Source of the DNA: Hepsetus odoe
Taxonomy: Eukaryota > Chordata > Actinopteri > Characiformes > Hepsetidae
DNA: 64,000 bases
Assembly (NCBI GenBank): GCA_017165825.1
Contig: CM029393.1
Span: forward strand, 1,799,020 to 1,863,019
Direction of reading: 5' to 3'
The notes beneath the pieces were generated by a model. That model was not told the DNA's origin. It saw only the letters and a program-made list of their open reading frames with translations, and did no database searches. Numbering within the stretch: position 1 is the first letter of the stretch; the number at the start of each line of letters is the position of its first letter. Positions 42,954 to 55,331 of this stretch are shown here, piece after piece. Position numbers and translations under genes: made by a program.

Positions 42954-43054
42954 AGGAGCAGTTCATCACAGATGAAATGATCGTTCCAGCCCGGGAGGCC
43001 AGTGAGGAGGATCTTTTAGTGGTTCACACCAAGCGCTACCTGAACAGACTAAAG
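42954..43054 (+). CDS. hdac11: HDAC11 exon 3
   Basis: 101 bp after TTTGTCCACAG, ending at GTAGAG. Completes the split Glu codon and encodes EEQFITDEMIVPAREASEED then LLVVHTKRYLNRLK. The AREASEEDLLVVHT segment is strongly conserved in the family. It ends on a codon boundary (codon 87 from exon 1a). Confidence 0.95.
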
Positions 43055-44813
43055 GTAGAGTAGCCTGTGCTGTCCTGTTTATTAACTGGTGGAAAAATAG
43101 TGACACTGATGGCAAAACAAATTAAATTAGCAAATTCTGGAATACGTTTTCTTAATTTCCCAATTTTCTAATCTCTATTTGCAAACACTTTAGCATTTTT
43201 AGGAAGTTAGCATTTCTAATCCACCGGATCTGCATGTTTTTGGACGGTGGGAGGAAACTGGAGCCCCCGGAGGAATCTGATGCTGTGGGGTTAAGGCTAA
43301 TCTTGCATGTAAGGCTCTATGTCTAAGAGTCTGGTATCTTTGCTTGCTTGTGACCAACCACCTACCATTGCTGGAAAAGGAAATTGGAAGACCTAAATGA
43401 CTTATTTAATTTGATACTAAATGCTTAAAAGAAAAGCTGAACAAGTTGAACAACAAGAACCTCACACTATTTTCAACCCGTGGATACATCTTGCTCAGAA
43501 AAGCATTTAGAAAAAGGGAAAAAAAAAGCATCGAAGAGTTACTAATGTCCTCTGTGGTCCTCTTTAAAGTCAACAATGAGCCATGTGCAGATCAACAGGA
43601 CAACAAACCTCCACATTGCTTTGTTTAAGTATGTCTTTATGAAACATGAAAATGTTTTTTTTAAATGAGCTTATGTCCTTTTCTGCAGTGTTAATAAATT
43701 AATTAAATTAAAATTTAATTACCTGCTTGAGTTTTGGTAAAGGGGTCCAGCTGAGTCTGCACTGGTGTAAAGACACATAGAGGGCACAAAATGAGAAATG
43801 GGACTCTTGTGGACTGCAGACAATGGGCTACATCTGTGTCTATAATAACTCGATTCTCCATCTGCATGTGGGCAATGTGTCTGAGGCTGAGACTAGGATA
43901 AGGCAGATCAAGAAAGTGTCTCACTAAAACTGTCCTTATGATGTGCGGGACATGAAGGTTTTTTGTCCGTGTTGATCAGATAAGCTTGTGAATGCACCAT
44001 GAAGCTCATACCAGTAATGCTGAATTCTTCCTGTCACAAGGCCGATTACACAGCTTTACACTTTCATTGATAAATAAAAAAAATGCATTTGATAGTACCT
44101 GATGGAATTCAGCAACTGCCCACTGGCTTCTATTATGAACATGTTGTGACTTCTAGGCATTTCAGATCTGTTGTAAATGAGGGCAGAGATTGCTGAAGTC
44201 TCCTTTAAAAGCCAACATGAGTTTCAAGTAACATGCTCTTGAGAAGCAAATGTGAGAATAGCAAAATAATCCCATGGCTCACTTTCAGGCAATTGTGTTG
44301 TAATTTATACATTAATTCCTCTTAAATGAACAAATTCTTTAATTCCCTGTCATGTTAGTAGTGAGGCTTTTTCCGCCTGGATATATTCCTATTCCATTCT
44401 TTCAGTCTGTGGCATTTTCCTCCGTGAACATCAAAACAGTGACGGGCAGAAGGCATGCGCAATTAAAATGCACCGGGTTACCCTGAGGAGGCACTGATTT
44501 CCGTCCAAATCAATCAGGTCACAGTCCCCCAGCAGAAGGACCTGCGCCAAGTCCCTTTTCCTTTTTTTTTTTCTTTCTTTTTTTTCTTCCCTCCCCCAAG
44601 CATGAATCAACTGCCCTTCTGGTACATCTCTGCAAAAAAGCTCAAATTAAGGGAGCTAGTAATGGCTATGCAGTTAGCAATTGAAACTGAATGTGCATGC
44701 CCAAGGTCAGGGTGCGGCTTGCCCTTCTTTTATACCCCCCCCCCTCTGTATTTATTGATGCATGTTTCTCCTGCTGTCTGTATGGTCTACGGAAGGCTGA
44801 TAGCAGAAAATTG
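43055..44813. other. HDAC11 intron 3, first part
   Basis: 43205-43275 is an inverted SINE fragment (ATGTTTTTGGACGGTGGGAGG). The rest is unassigned, with pyrimidine runs at 44555-44595. Confidence 0.45.
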
Positions 44814-44998
44814 GGACGGCGGTGGTCTAGTGGTGGGTACTTGCCTATGGATCAAGAGGTCCCCGGTTCAAATCCCACCTCTGGCACTACCACCACTGAG
44901 CAAGACCCTTAACCCTGAGTTGCTCCAGGGGGACTGTCCCTATAATTAAGACATGGAAGTCGCTCTGGATAAGAGCGTCTGCTAAATGTAAATGTAAA
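44814..44998 (+). mobile_element. SINE family A
   Basis: GGCGGTGGTCTAGTGG head, CCCGGTTCAAATCCC B box, GAGTTGCTCCAGGGGGACTGTCCC, and a complete tail CGCTCTGGATAAGAGCGTCTGC. The best-preserved A copy. Confidence 0.85.
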
Positions 44999-45164
44999 AT
45001 GATTCAGTGAAGAGTTTTTCCATTTGTCTTGAAGGGATAGTGAACAACTCAAATATGCATAATATTTCTTTAACCATAGTTGATAGTCAGTCTGCCAAGA
45101 CGTTCTTATTTTACCTTTCTAGTGTTTCAGTGAGCTAGTTTCTGCTTTTGTGATTTATAAACGG

Positions 45165-45325
45165 TACTGTGCAAAATTCATGGACGTGATGAGAGAGGAC
45201 GTGATGAGAGAGGACCTGCAGGTGGTCGGTTGTAAGCAGGAAGATGCAGAGGACCAGAAGAAATGGAGACAGTTGCTCCGCTGTGGCGACCCCTAAATGG
45301 GAGCAGCCGAAAGAAAAAGAAGCCT
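45165..45325 (+). mobile_element. RTE-like LINE 3' end, joined to a Tc1 TIR stub
   Basis: GGTACTGTGCAAAA (45166-45178) is a stub of the Tc1-derived TIR. It runs straight into LINE sequence ATGGACGTGATGAGAGAGGA, with a 16-bp local duplication, and on to GGCGACCCCTAAATGGGAGCAGCCGAAAG, the LINE 3' end. Confidence 0.7.
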
Positions 45326-45562
45326 TTATTTATAATTTGCTGGTAAATCTCCTTGTTGGTGTACAATATTTTGTGCCTTTCAAACCGTTTTATTTAATGA
45401 AATGGGAACTAATGTTTTCCTGCTAAAAGTGCCTACTGATACAAGGTGCCTAGATAAAGGGGTTTCATCCACTCAGCATTCAGCATCACCAGTAAACTAA
45501 TCACCAGCCTGATCACCTCGAATCATCTGCACCTGTTTCCTCACAGCTGTATGCCTTAAAAA

Positions 45563-45843
45563 GTGAAAAGTGAAAGTGACAACCCTTGTCATTGCGAGGT
45601 CACGGCACAGCACACATGAACCACAACGAAATTGGACCTCTGCATTTAACCCATACACACACGTGCAGCAGTGGGCAGCTATTGAAAGCGCCCGGGGAGC
45701 AGTGATGGGGACGGTACCTTGCTCAAGGGTACCTCAGGGCAACCCACTGGGGTTGGAATCGAACCCACAATCTTCCGATGCAGGGCCAACTCCCTAACCA
45801 CAAGGCCACCGCTGCCCCTCTTTTTTTTTTTTTTTTTTTTTTA
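45563..45843 (-). mobile_element. SINE family B with terminal homopolymer
   Basis: Full-length minus-strand copy from AAAGTGAAAGTGACAACCC to ACCGCTGCCCC, followed by about 24 Ts. Well preserved, so comparatively recent. Confidence 0.8.
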
Positions 45844-46067
45844 AGTTAGATGGATTTGATCTGCTTGAATGATTTAGACATAGATCGCTGTGTGGCTTAT
45901 CAAGCAAAACAAAGAAAAAAAAAAAAAAACAATCATCTGAAACTGGTCTGGTACAGGAACTGGACTGAAAATGGAAAAACCTTTAAAGACCCAAGAAAAT
46001 ATTAATCAGCAATGCATTTAAAATCCTATGAAGTTTTTTTGGAAGGAAAGTAAGTAAAATGAGGAGT

Positions 46068-46190
46068 TACTCAAGGTTGCCACAGTGGATCATGTTTCCA
46101 CTTCTTCCAGCCCTCTGCATCTTCCTCATTCACATCTACCTCCTGCCTGTCCTCTCTCACCACATCCATAAACCTCCTTTTTGGCTGGCA
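46068..46190 (-). mobile_element. RTE-like LINE 3' end fragment
   Basis: The minus strand runs KKEVYGCGERGQAGGRCE (46126-46353 frame) into GATCCACTGTGGCAACCTTGAG, the coding end and 3' tail of the LINE. Confidence 0.65.
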
Positions 46191-46450
46191 GGTAAATCCA
46201 GACTGTATGCCTAAAATAAAGCTCCCTTTTACCTGACAGTACAGTACCAAATTCCTGTAGGCCAACCCTGATTCTAACCCTGAGAACCCTTTCTGCTTGA
46301 AAACACATTTGTGATGTTGTGTTTTCACTTGACACTTGCCAATGTTCGGTCAAATTTTTCCAAGTTTACTCTAAAACTAGGTGAGCAAGTTATTGGTCGT
46401 AGTGGCAGAAGATTGGTTTAAAGCTGCTATATGGTTCAGTTCCCTTTGTT

Positions 46451-46844
46451 GTCCTGTAGCATAGATATTTTCATATGGATACACGAGATTTCTGCCCTGC
46501 AACTTCTTTCAAATTAAAGGTTCTGGGAAGTGTCACTCTTAGTTGGAGGTAGCTCATCACTCTTTAAATCCTCTGTATTTATTCTCTTTCTGCATGCAGA
46601 ACGATATCTTGGAAGGCTCAAGAGAGGTATATCAGTTCTACTGTGACCGCACACATTTGCTTTACCCTTATTTTTTGTACTGTGTAATATCTATTAGTCG
46701 TGGTTTGTTACCATGCTTTAACATTTTGCCACCGGTTTGTATTGACATTGAGCTCTAACTGGCAAACTGATAATTCAGAGCAAGATTTGGAGCCTGATTG
46801 TAGAAGCTGCCCACTGCTAAGTCCTGTAGCATAGATATTTTCAT
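46451..46844. repeat. Pair of exact 24-bp direct repeats, 370 bp apart
   Basis: 46451-46474 and 46821-46844 are identical (starting GTCCTGTAGCATAGATATTT). The segment between resembles no transposon that I know. Confidence 0.7.
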
Positions 46845-47345
46845 GAACTGAGCAAAGTCTTAAAATTAACCCTTAGAAGTCCCATTTATCACTTGCATGA
46901 TAAAATGTATGTGCGATATTGATATTGATTGGCTATTTTATGTTGTTATTATGTTATTTGAATTTGGTGAAAACTTATTTTTGTGCATAAAATCTCGGTT
47001 ATGTCATTTAATGGCAATGAAGTGAAGTAAACTAGTTTAAAGCTGCTTGTGTAGAGTGCAAACTGAATCCAGGGATAAAATGCTCTAGACTTATAAGGGT
47101 TAATGTAATCCTGAAACTACAATGCTTTTGGGGAACCGGACCCAGGATGTTAACGTTGAGCTTTAGCATTTGTGTTATTCTTTGATTTTTGTCTCACTGG
47201 TGCCTTTTTGTCCCTGTTGTTGCTGTTTCCTGTATTTTTTTAAGGTTTTTCTTTTGATAAAACCTCTTATATAATCAGCATTTGCTTTTTTATAATGAAA
47301 AATGTGTTTTTTTTTTTTTGTTTTTTTCTTTAAATCTGTCTGCAG
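46845..47345. other. HDAC11 intron 3, last part
   Basis: Unassigned AT-rich sequence. The pyrimidine-rich tract before exon 4 contains a T-run of about 12. Confidence 0.4.
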
Positions 47346-47462
47346 TGGTCTTTGGTGGTTGCCACAATCACAGAAATTCCTCCTCTCATATTTCTACCCA
47401 ACTTTCTGGTGCAGCGAAAAGTGCTGAGGCCTTTACGCACCCAGACAGGAGGCACCATCATG
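47346..47462 (+). CDS. hdac11: HDAC11 exon 4
   Basis: 117 bp (39 codons) between ATCTGTCTGCAG and GTACGT. Encodes WSLVVATITEIPPLIFLPNF then LVQRKVLRPLRTQTGGTIM. This is the most conserved N-terminal stretch of HDAC11, leading into the helix that precedes the catalytic loop. It starts and ends on codon boundaries. Confidence 0.95.
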
Positions 47463-49920
47463 GTACGTTATACACACACGTGTAAACCCATACACCTGGG
47501 CACTGTACACTTAAAAAAACCACAGCACTCTCAAATACTCTGTAATGTTTACAAGATTTGTGTGATCATTCTGATAAATACCAATATTATTTGTATCAAC
47601 TCAGATACATCAGGTACCTACAGAGTTAACTTCAGCTTTTATTTTAATATTAAAATTGATATAAAATGCTTTTATTATGTGAGCATATGACTCATCTTTA
47701 TGCTAAATAATTACCCAAATAAAGGATTGACAACAACAAAAGAACCCATGCTACAATAATAATAAAAAAATAAATAACAGTATGAAGTATCTATCCAGCT
47801 ACCCATGGAGATCAAAACAATAAACCATTTTCTATTGACTTTGAACAGTAATAATAAATTTATTCTGCACATAAATCATTCACTTTTATTGAGTATTTAC
47901 TTTTTTTTTCCTTTCGTTAACTTCAATCCTGCTTTGTCATGATTTGATTTTTTTCTTTTACTATATTGTTTTCCTTTTGTGTTTGTCTCTGTAAAGCATA
48001 CTGAATGATCTCTGTGTAATGTCTCTCTGAAAATGTTCTATAGAAATGAACTTGTCTTCCCTGTAATGTATGGATTTAACAAGACGTATGCCATTCTCCT
48101 GTAATGAAAAAGCAAAAGTCAATGCAATAGTGTGTGTGTGTGGTCATTAGCATCAAAGCTGCTGTTACTGACCACTCAGAAACTGCCTGGTCATCAGCCA
48201 AATTAGACATGCAGAGCCTTTCAAACTTTCCTTAAACTCCTTAAATATATGTAAATAAATGGGCTACTCTCCTCATAAATTCAACTTCTAAAGTGCTGAG
48301 TCGAAATAAACAGAAGTTGAACACTTGTATATCACACTACAAACTTATTGAACTTCTTTCTTAAGCATTCTGTGGAAGGCTGTGCGCTGAAATACGCATT
48401 TGCTTTTTGTTGGTTCAGTAAATATTTAGTCTAATATAATTGCTGTCCAGTTTGGTTTACTGTTCATCAAAGTATAAGTTTTAGTTATTATGCAACTTTC
48501 TGTGCTGAAGTTGATTTAATTGAGTTCATTAATTGAAGAAACAAAGACATAATGGGAATCAAGACAGGTGAGAGAAAATAAACATTAGAAGAAGGAAAAA
48601 AAAAGAAAAGGAGGCTGTGGCATGATTTGTTCACTGTTCACTCTAAAAGCAGTGAATCAGGCACTGGCTAGGTCCGTCTAAAAAAAAAACATTGGGACAT
48701 TGTTGGGACGAGGAGGCACATTGTACATTGTAAAATTATGCTGGATATAGGACTCTGAACAGTCCATGCTGGCTGGATTTTATGGTGGATTGTAGAAGTC
48801 TTCAGGGAATGAAAGCTCCAGTGGGAATGAAAGTTCCAGCTCTTTATTTATATATATATATATATTCTTGTGGTTGGAATACCTTGTTTATCTATTTTGT
48901 TGATACTTATACAGCATCCCTTTATACAGTATCAACATATGAGAAATGGAGCAATTGATAGTAAATAAAATAATTCCTGTTCTTGGACAGTACATGGTGA
49001 AATCTCAGGAGGACCTAGTACGGCTTCTTTACGGCCTTCTCCCATTCCATGTTTAGCTTTATGTTCCATAACGAAGTGATCTTGTCCCGAGGATATTGAA
49101 TCGCTAGTGGTCACACAGCCTGTATTAAGCAAATCCGGCAATGTAATTATCTTTAATCCTCCATCTACTAGATAGTCAAGGTTTTATAGCACCCAGTGAT
49201 AGTGGCTAGTTTATTTTAAAATGCTCATCATCCTCCAGGTTTGCCTTTCACTGCATCAGTTACATGGTTTAAAAAGGCTTTGAGGAGAAAGGAAAAACTC
49301 CATCGGGTATCGTTCGGGATGTTATTGTGAAAGTGAACGCTTTAGGACATGGGAAAGCATGAGTAAAGTACCGTTTTGGGCCCCTCGCTGGCAGAAGCGA
49401 TGGCAGCCTGGGGAAAAACAGATGGTTTAAAAAGTTTCTGAACACCTGTGATAGTGAAGACTCTGAGGGAATTTACCGAGCTAGTGCAGGTCTGTTAAAG
49501 GAATAGTCCAACAAACTAATGTTGCAGTAAATGAAAATAAAGTCCACTTGAAGTTAGGTGGAAGATGTCTCTTGGCATCTTCCAAAACTAGATTCATTCA
49601 TTCATTCATTCAGTGAAATGGGATTGGATTTAAACCTTCCAGGGCAGGTTTCCATCAGTCCAGAGAACAAGTGTCTGCAGCTCAGAGTATAGCAGTGGAA
49701 GGCTTTGCTTGTAGTGGACTAATGCTTATATACAAGTACACAGACATGGAAAGCCATTTCACTGATACACAGTTATAGTGCTGCTTCCAGAGCTCATGGA
49801 ACTCTAGTGAGTAATGTTATTGTGCTGATGATGCTTTTAGATGGGTTTGCAGTTTAGTGAGTGATGCAGTTTTTATGTGTTTACTTGCTTCAACACTTTT
49901 TGTTGATAAAGTTAAATTTA
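47463..49920. other. HDAC11 intron 4, first part
   Basis: Unassigned; (TA) run at 48847-48865. No exon or clear transposon. Confidence 0.4.
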
Positions 49921-49923
49921 TTT

Positions 49924-50035
49924 ACTGAATTTACAAAAATCAAAAGCAAAGTCTTATTTAAACATAAAATAAACAATGAATGTGTCATTCATTATTTATG
50001 TTTAAATCAGACTTTGCTTTTGATTTTTTATTCAG
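49924..50035. repeat. Long near-perfect inverted repeat (hairpin)
   Basis: The left arm (AAAAATCAAAAGCAAAGTCT ...) is mirrored by AGACTTTGCTTTTGATTTTT on the right (approximately 50010-50029). Arms of about 45-50 nt are separated by only a few bases around 49983. Transcribed as part of intron 4 it would fold into a long hairpin. Could be a small foldback element. Confidence 0.8.
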
Positions 50036-50955
50036 TTGAATATTTAACATAATAAATTCAGTAGAAAATAGAATGGACAAAAATAGTGCCCTTAACATTG
50101 TTTTGGTGCACGACCACTAGCAGCTCTGAATGAGATTTCTGCATGTGCCACCTGGTATTTTGACTCAGTATATGTGTGCTTTCTCAACACTGCCTTTTTC
50201 CATTCTTAAAAACCATAGATACATATAAGATCTAGGCTCATAAAGGGCCATTTGATAATATTCCAGTGTTTATTTAACAACCATTCTTGATTTCAGCATT
50301 GTGATTTTGATTTTGATCCTTATCATGTTGACCTGCATCTCTGGCTGAGGTGCTTTGATAGTCATTAGATTTCATTGTGCCCTGCACAGGGCCCCTCTTG
50401 GCAGATGCAGCAAAGCAGTCCTGAAACATAACCAAAGCCATTGTTCAGAAAGCGGTGGATAGAGTTCACTTGGAGTTCATCTTGAATGCCTTTGGTTGTT
50501 TTTCTGGTCTCTCCCCATCTTTCTTATAAACCTTGGGTTGCGATTTCTCCTGGGGCCACATGGCTGCTGTCCCATGGTCCTTATACTTAACAATAACTGT
50601 AGTCACCAGAACATGGAGCAGCTAGCCTTTACATTAAGCATACTTATCTCTGATTTTCTTTCTGAGATCTTAAGACAATGCTTTTTTTTTTTTTTTTTTT
50701 TTTTTTTTTTCTGGTCCATGTTCATAATATCAAACTACACAGTTGCACATTTCCTCCCTTTTAAATAGGACTGATAAAGTGACAGACATTATACTAGTTA
50801 AGGTTAAACTCTTGGATTGAAACATGACTATAATTACTATCATTTTCAGACTATCATTTTTAGGTCCGGGCTGTTTAGATGTATTTGTAATGTAAACAAG
50901 AATCCTTTTTTCATACTTTTTTTTGATCACATACAGTAAACATGCAGATATACGC
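50036..50955. other. HDAC11 intron 4, unassigned
   Basis: A T-run of about 28 at 50683-50710; otherwise no feature. Confidence 0.4.
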
Positions 50956-50956
50956 C

Positions 50957-51819
50957 ATGTTCCAAATTATTATGCAAATTGTATTTAAGTGTCAGATTAA
51001 ATATTTTGTTTTTCAAATAAACTCATGGGTGGTATTGTGTCTCAGGGCTCTTTGGATCACTGAAATAAGTCTGGGTCACCTGTGATACTCAGTTTGCCAG
51101 GTTGAGCCCAATTAAAGAAAATCTACTGAAGAAGGACATTCCACATTATTAAGCAGACCATTTTCAAGCAATATGGGAAAGAAAAAGGATCTCTCTGCTG
51201 CTGAAAAGCGTGAAATAGTTGAAATCCTTGGACAAGGTTTCAAAAGCATAGATATTTAATGAAATGATCGTCGTACTGTTCAGAGATTTGTGGCTGAGTC
51301 AGAGCACACGGGTTTGTGCAGATAAAGGCACAATGAGGAATGTTTCTGGCAGACAAATACATCGGATTAAGAGAGCAGCTGCTAAAATGCCATTACAAAG
51401 CAGCAAACGGGTATTTGAAGCTGCTGGTGCCTCTGGAGTCCCGTGAACGTCAAGGTGTAGGATCCTCCAGAGGCTTGCAGTTATGCATAAACCTTCTATT
51501 TGGCCACCTAACCAGTGCTCACAAGCAGCTACAGTGGGCCCAGAACTACATGAAGACTAATTTTCAAACAGTCTTGTTCACTGATGAGTGCCGTACAACC
51601 CAGGATGGTCCAGATGGATGGAGTGGTGAATGGTTGGTGGACGGCCACCATGTCCTAACAAGGCTTCGACGTCAGCAAGGAGGTGGCTGACCTCCTTTCT
51701 GATCTTGTTTAGGGTGCCTGAAAGTGTGAAAATGACCCCAGAAAAGTTCTTTACAACCTATAAAATGTTTTGAAACTCTGTTGTGTGCAATAACTTGGAA
51801 TAACTTTATATATATATGC

Positions 51820-51865
<46 letters not shown>

Positions 51866-52045
51866 TTTAAAGTTTTTTAGTTTTGAAAAACATACTGTTA
51901 TCATTGGAAGATTTGTTCAGTAACATTTGAATTTTACTCTTAATGGTTGATGACTTGAAAATTTTGCTGACTGTCGCTTGCATCGACAATTAAGGAAAAC
52001 CAGAAAGAAATCAAATTTGCATAATAATTTGGAACGTGAGACAAT
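50957..52045 (+). mobile_element. Tc1-family transposon, internally deleted
   Basis: TIRs: TGTTCCAAATTATTATGCAAATT on the left and AATTTGCATAATAATTTGGAACG on the right, of which about 20 bp match perfectly apart from one position. The interior starts MGKKKDLSAAEKREIVEIL (51173), a typical N-terminal DNA-binding helix-turn-helix of this Tc1 family. It continues with GRQIHRIKRAAAKMP (51264-51446) and VLFTDECRTT (51340-51690 frame), the first catalytic Asp region. Stops and frameshifts break it, the last two catalytic motifs are deleted, and a (TA) run interrupts the 3' part. Confidence 0.85.
51807..51862. repeat. (TA)n microsatellite in Tc1 element
   Basis: Two TA blocks separated by TGCAT, inside the 3' part of the transposon. 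Confidence 0.9.
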
Positions 52046-52049
52046 CACT

Positions 52050-53190
52050 TTTCAGTTATTTCCTTTTTGAAGGAATGAAGCATTGTTTCATTTAATGTTG
52101 TTTAGTTGTTCCATCATAAACCTAAAAAGATAATGAATTTAAATAGTAATTAACTGCATTTAAGCCCATAAATCACCTTTCTACAGTGAAAGGTCGTGCT
52201 GGATTGTCGGCAATGAAATGCAATTGAAAAAAATAACTGGACTTTCACTTGAAAGCAAAACAATGTTCAATTCATGCAACACTTCCCAGATGGTCCTGCT
52301 GGTACATCAGGGTCCTCCGAGGCTCTTCGGGCTGGCGTTTGAGATTGGGAGAAGTTTCTCTCTGTCTCTCAGTCGGAGTGTGTAATTACCCACCCGTCAG
52401 GTGCTCTCGCTAGCCTCCCGCACTGCTAATTGACTGCCAGCCTCGTCCGCCTGCAGAGAGTCGCCTGGCAGCGCTCTGATTGCAGAGGCAGTGCATGCAG
52501 TGGTTAGTTTTTAGCTTCAGAGTGGGCTGTGAGGAGAGGCTGCACTAAACACACCACTCTCTCTCAGCAGTGATGGAAGCAGTCAGTATAAGGCTGGAAA
52601 TAATGAGTGTGTGTCTGTGTTGTTAGGGATGGGGAAGATTTTAATTTTTTTTTTTCTTTTTCCCCAACACATATACAACATCCCTAAGGTAAACATATAA
52701 AATAAACTAAATCATCTTGCCAAAGAGGTTTTAAAGTAAAATGCAGCAGCATCAAGAAGATGCCGTTACTAGTACCCACCAACATGCTTTTTCCAGTTGG
52801 TCATCTTCGTGTATTTACAGTAACTTTGTGAATTTACAGTAACAAGCATTGTGACCAGTCATTAAACCTTTTGTGTTTCTTTTGAGTATGTATTAGCCAG
52901 CTACTTTAGTTACTGTAAGCCAGCATACCAGGAACTAAATGGTCAAAGAGGTGTCACCAGGTATCCCACCTTTCTTGGAATCCATAATTCTTCCGTATAG
53001 AGAGCATGGTGTTGTCAGCGTTTCAAATTTTTTGTTTTAGTTCGTTTTTAAGGAAATTAATTTCATTTTTTTTTTTACTAAAAAGAAATTAAAAACAGCC
53101 AAACCAGGTCTATCTGATGTGAGCAAATCATATGCCTTTCTTGTGTCTGTATAATAAATGGGCATTGGTGTAATTCAGCCCAGCATACAT
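52050..53190. other. Intron 4, repeat-poor; 52280-52580 possible conserved noncoding element
   Basis: 52280-52580 is clearly GC-richer than its surroundings and free of recognised repeats, with GTGTAATTACCCACC and GCTAATTGACTG homeodomain-like sites. Candidate regulatory element by composition only. Confidence 0.4.
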
Positions 53191-53194
53191 TACT

Positions 53195-53335
53195 TTTTCC
53201 AACCACCTAGCCTGACTAGGTCATGGGGATGCTGTATCTCAGCTTATAGGGCGAAAGGAAGAGATACGACCCGGATAAGTCGGCAGTCCATCACAAGGCA
53301 GACACAAAGACAAACACACTGACCCAGCTAGGCCT
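53195..53335 (-). mobile_element. SINE 3' fragment
   Basis: 'CTTATAGGGCGAAAGG', 'GGATAAGTCGGCAGTCCATCACAAGGCAGACACAAAGACAAACACACTGAC' type wording, the inverted body of the common tRNA-derived SINE. Confidence 0.5.
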
Positions 53336-53516
53336 GGTGGGATTAAATATTTATAGCCAAATTCAGATTTTGCATTTTTGTGGTAAAAATCCCTGATAAA
53401 AAAAAAAAATTAGAAACTACTCAGGTGTGAGAAATGTTGCTTTGTTTCCTGAGATCTGGGTCCTTTCTGTAATATTATAACCTGATGGTTTTCATGTTTA
53501 CTGTCAGAGATCAAGT

Positions 53517-53885
53517 CTGTATTTTTTTTTCTCTTGCCCCTTTTTCACACCTTCATCCACTTCTCTCCACTCTGCAACCTCTTTTTTTCCCTTATTCTCC
53601 CTCACTGTTTCACTTCAACCCCCTATCAGTGGGATTTCCCTATCAATTTCTCCTCTCTACTCTTTCACTCTATCCCCTCTCTTTCTTTCTTTAATATCTT
53701 TTCTTTTCACTCTCTGTCCATTCTCTCATATCTGTTCTCGCTATTGTTTTCTTTCCACCTCACTCTGTTCTCACTCACTAATGTTTCATTTCTTTTATCT
53801 TTTTCTTCCTTTCTCTTGCTGCTTCTCTCACTCTCTTTTGTCCCTGTCCATTCTGTCTCTTTAATCTTTCTGTTTCTTTCTACAG
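53517..53885 (+). repeat. Long polypyrimidine tract (about 370 bp)
   Basis: Almost entirely C and T on the + strand (many CTCTTTC and TTTCTTTC words), ending TTTCTTTCTACAG, which looks like a splice acceptor. Nothing exon-like follows. The open frames here on both strands are composition artefacts. Confidence 0.85.
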
Positions 53886-53899
53886 CATGGGGTTTGTAA

Positions 53900-55265
53900 T
53901 TGCAGTCATCCTTCATCAATACGAGTAAAACAGTTTGCTGTGTGTATAAGATGTTTGAAAAGGTATGACTTCAGCTGCAGATGTGAGAGAATCAATCAAA
54001 TCATAAGCGTGTTCATTTTAATGGAGCTGTCCATCACTTCAGTGGCTCAAACCTGATCTTTATGGTTGTGAAGCGGCAGACTACACATATTTCTGTCATC
54101 CAAGCCATCAGTGAGAGATAGATATAAGCAGTTTGTTTCTTTCTGATTCAGGAGCTGTGGAGAGAAAATTTAGCTCAAGCCATAATCACCACAACACAGT
54201 CAGATAATGGAGTGATTCCCTCAGAGAAAAAAAATACAATATAAAAAGATAGTAAGCATAGCATGAAAGATTGCTTAAACATTTAATGTACAGTTAGTGC
54301 AGACCCTAATCACACAGATGGGGTAGGTTTCTGGTATATTATCTATACAATTTCTGAACAGCTTGATTCACTAGGGTCAGCCTGATTTTTGAAAAAACGT
54401 TATTTGTTGAATACACTAATGTCCAAATCTACATTTGTATTTGAATCTGAAGCATTTTGTTCAATGGTAAAAAAAAAAATATATGTTGTCTAATCTGTTA
54501 TTATTGCCTTATGTAAATTAAACGTAATCATTTTCACTGGGTGTTTAGATAAACTCACCTTAGACGAAAATAGGCTCCACCTTTCACAAAGTCTTTAAAG
54601 CAAAAACAGCTAAAATGATCTCTTTAAATGAATGGACAAAAAGTTTTTTTTAATTTTATGATGAGATTATACAAGATGCATGTTGCAATGCTGTGCAAAA
54701 TCAGAGACCATAATTAAATTTTTACATTTTCCTGTCAAAACAGTATGTCTTCATGTTTCAGTGTCAGTTATATTTAACATGAAAAACACAAGTAAATTGA
54801 TTTAAAAAGCTAGCAGCATTTATTTTGTATAATCTTTTGTGAACCCAAATGCCATTTGTAACCCTTCCTTCCAATCTTAAACCAATCCAGTTAAAGATGT
54901 TTCCTGCCAGTCAAGAGTTGTTCCTTTTTTTTTTTTTGCCCCAAAGCGACACATTAATCTATGCAGGACTACCCACATACACCTCAGCTGCCATGTACAT
55001 GTCTCTCTCATGGACGTTTAAACTGGGTAAAGGTGATCTTTCTGAGGAGATTTGAAAGAAAATAGAGAAAATAAGAGCCAAATGATGGTGCAGTCTAGTA
55101 TATGGCGGACCACAAACATAAATAAATACATAAATATAAGTCAGAATATAGTTCATATAGTACATATAGTTCCTGAAAATATAATTGTAAATCCGAAGAT
55201 ATAAATGTAATTCTTGAATATTCATATTATCATAATAAGATTTAAATAGAATCTTTAACATTTAT
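53900..55265. other. Intron 4, unassigned
   Basis: No exon, no recognised repeat. AT-rich from 54400 onward. Confidence 0.4.
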
Positions 55266-55272
55266 ATGTATG

Positions 55273-55327
<55 letters not shown>
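55266..55327. repeat. (TA)n microsatellite
   Basis: About 28 TA units (starting TATGTATGTATA) immediately before the transposon end. Confidence 0.95.

Positions 55328-55331
<4 letters not shown>

Noticed and set aside
53534..53899. 121-codon ORF with hydrophobic, Ser/Phe-rich sequence
   Set aside because: Artefact of a polypyrimidine tract.
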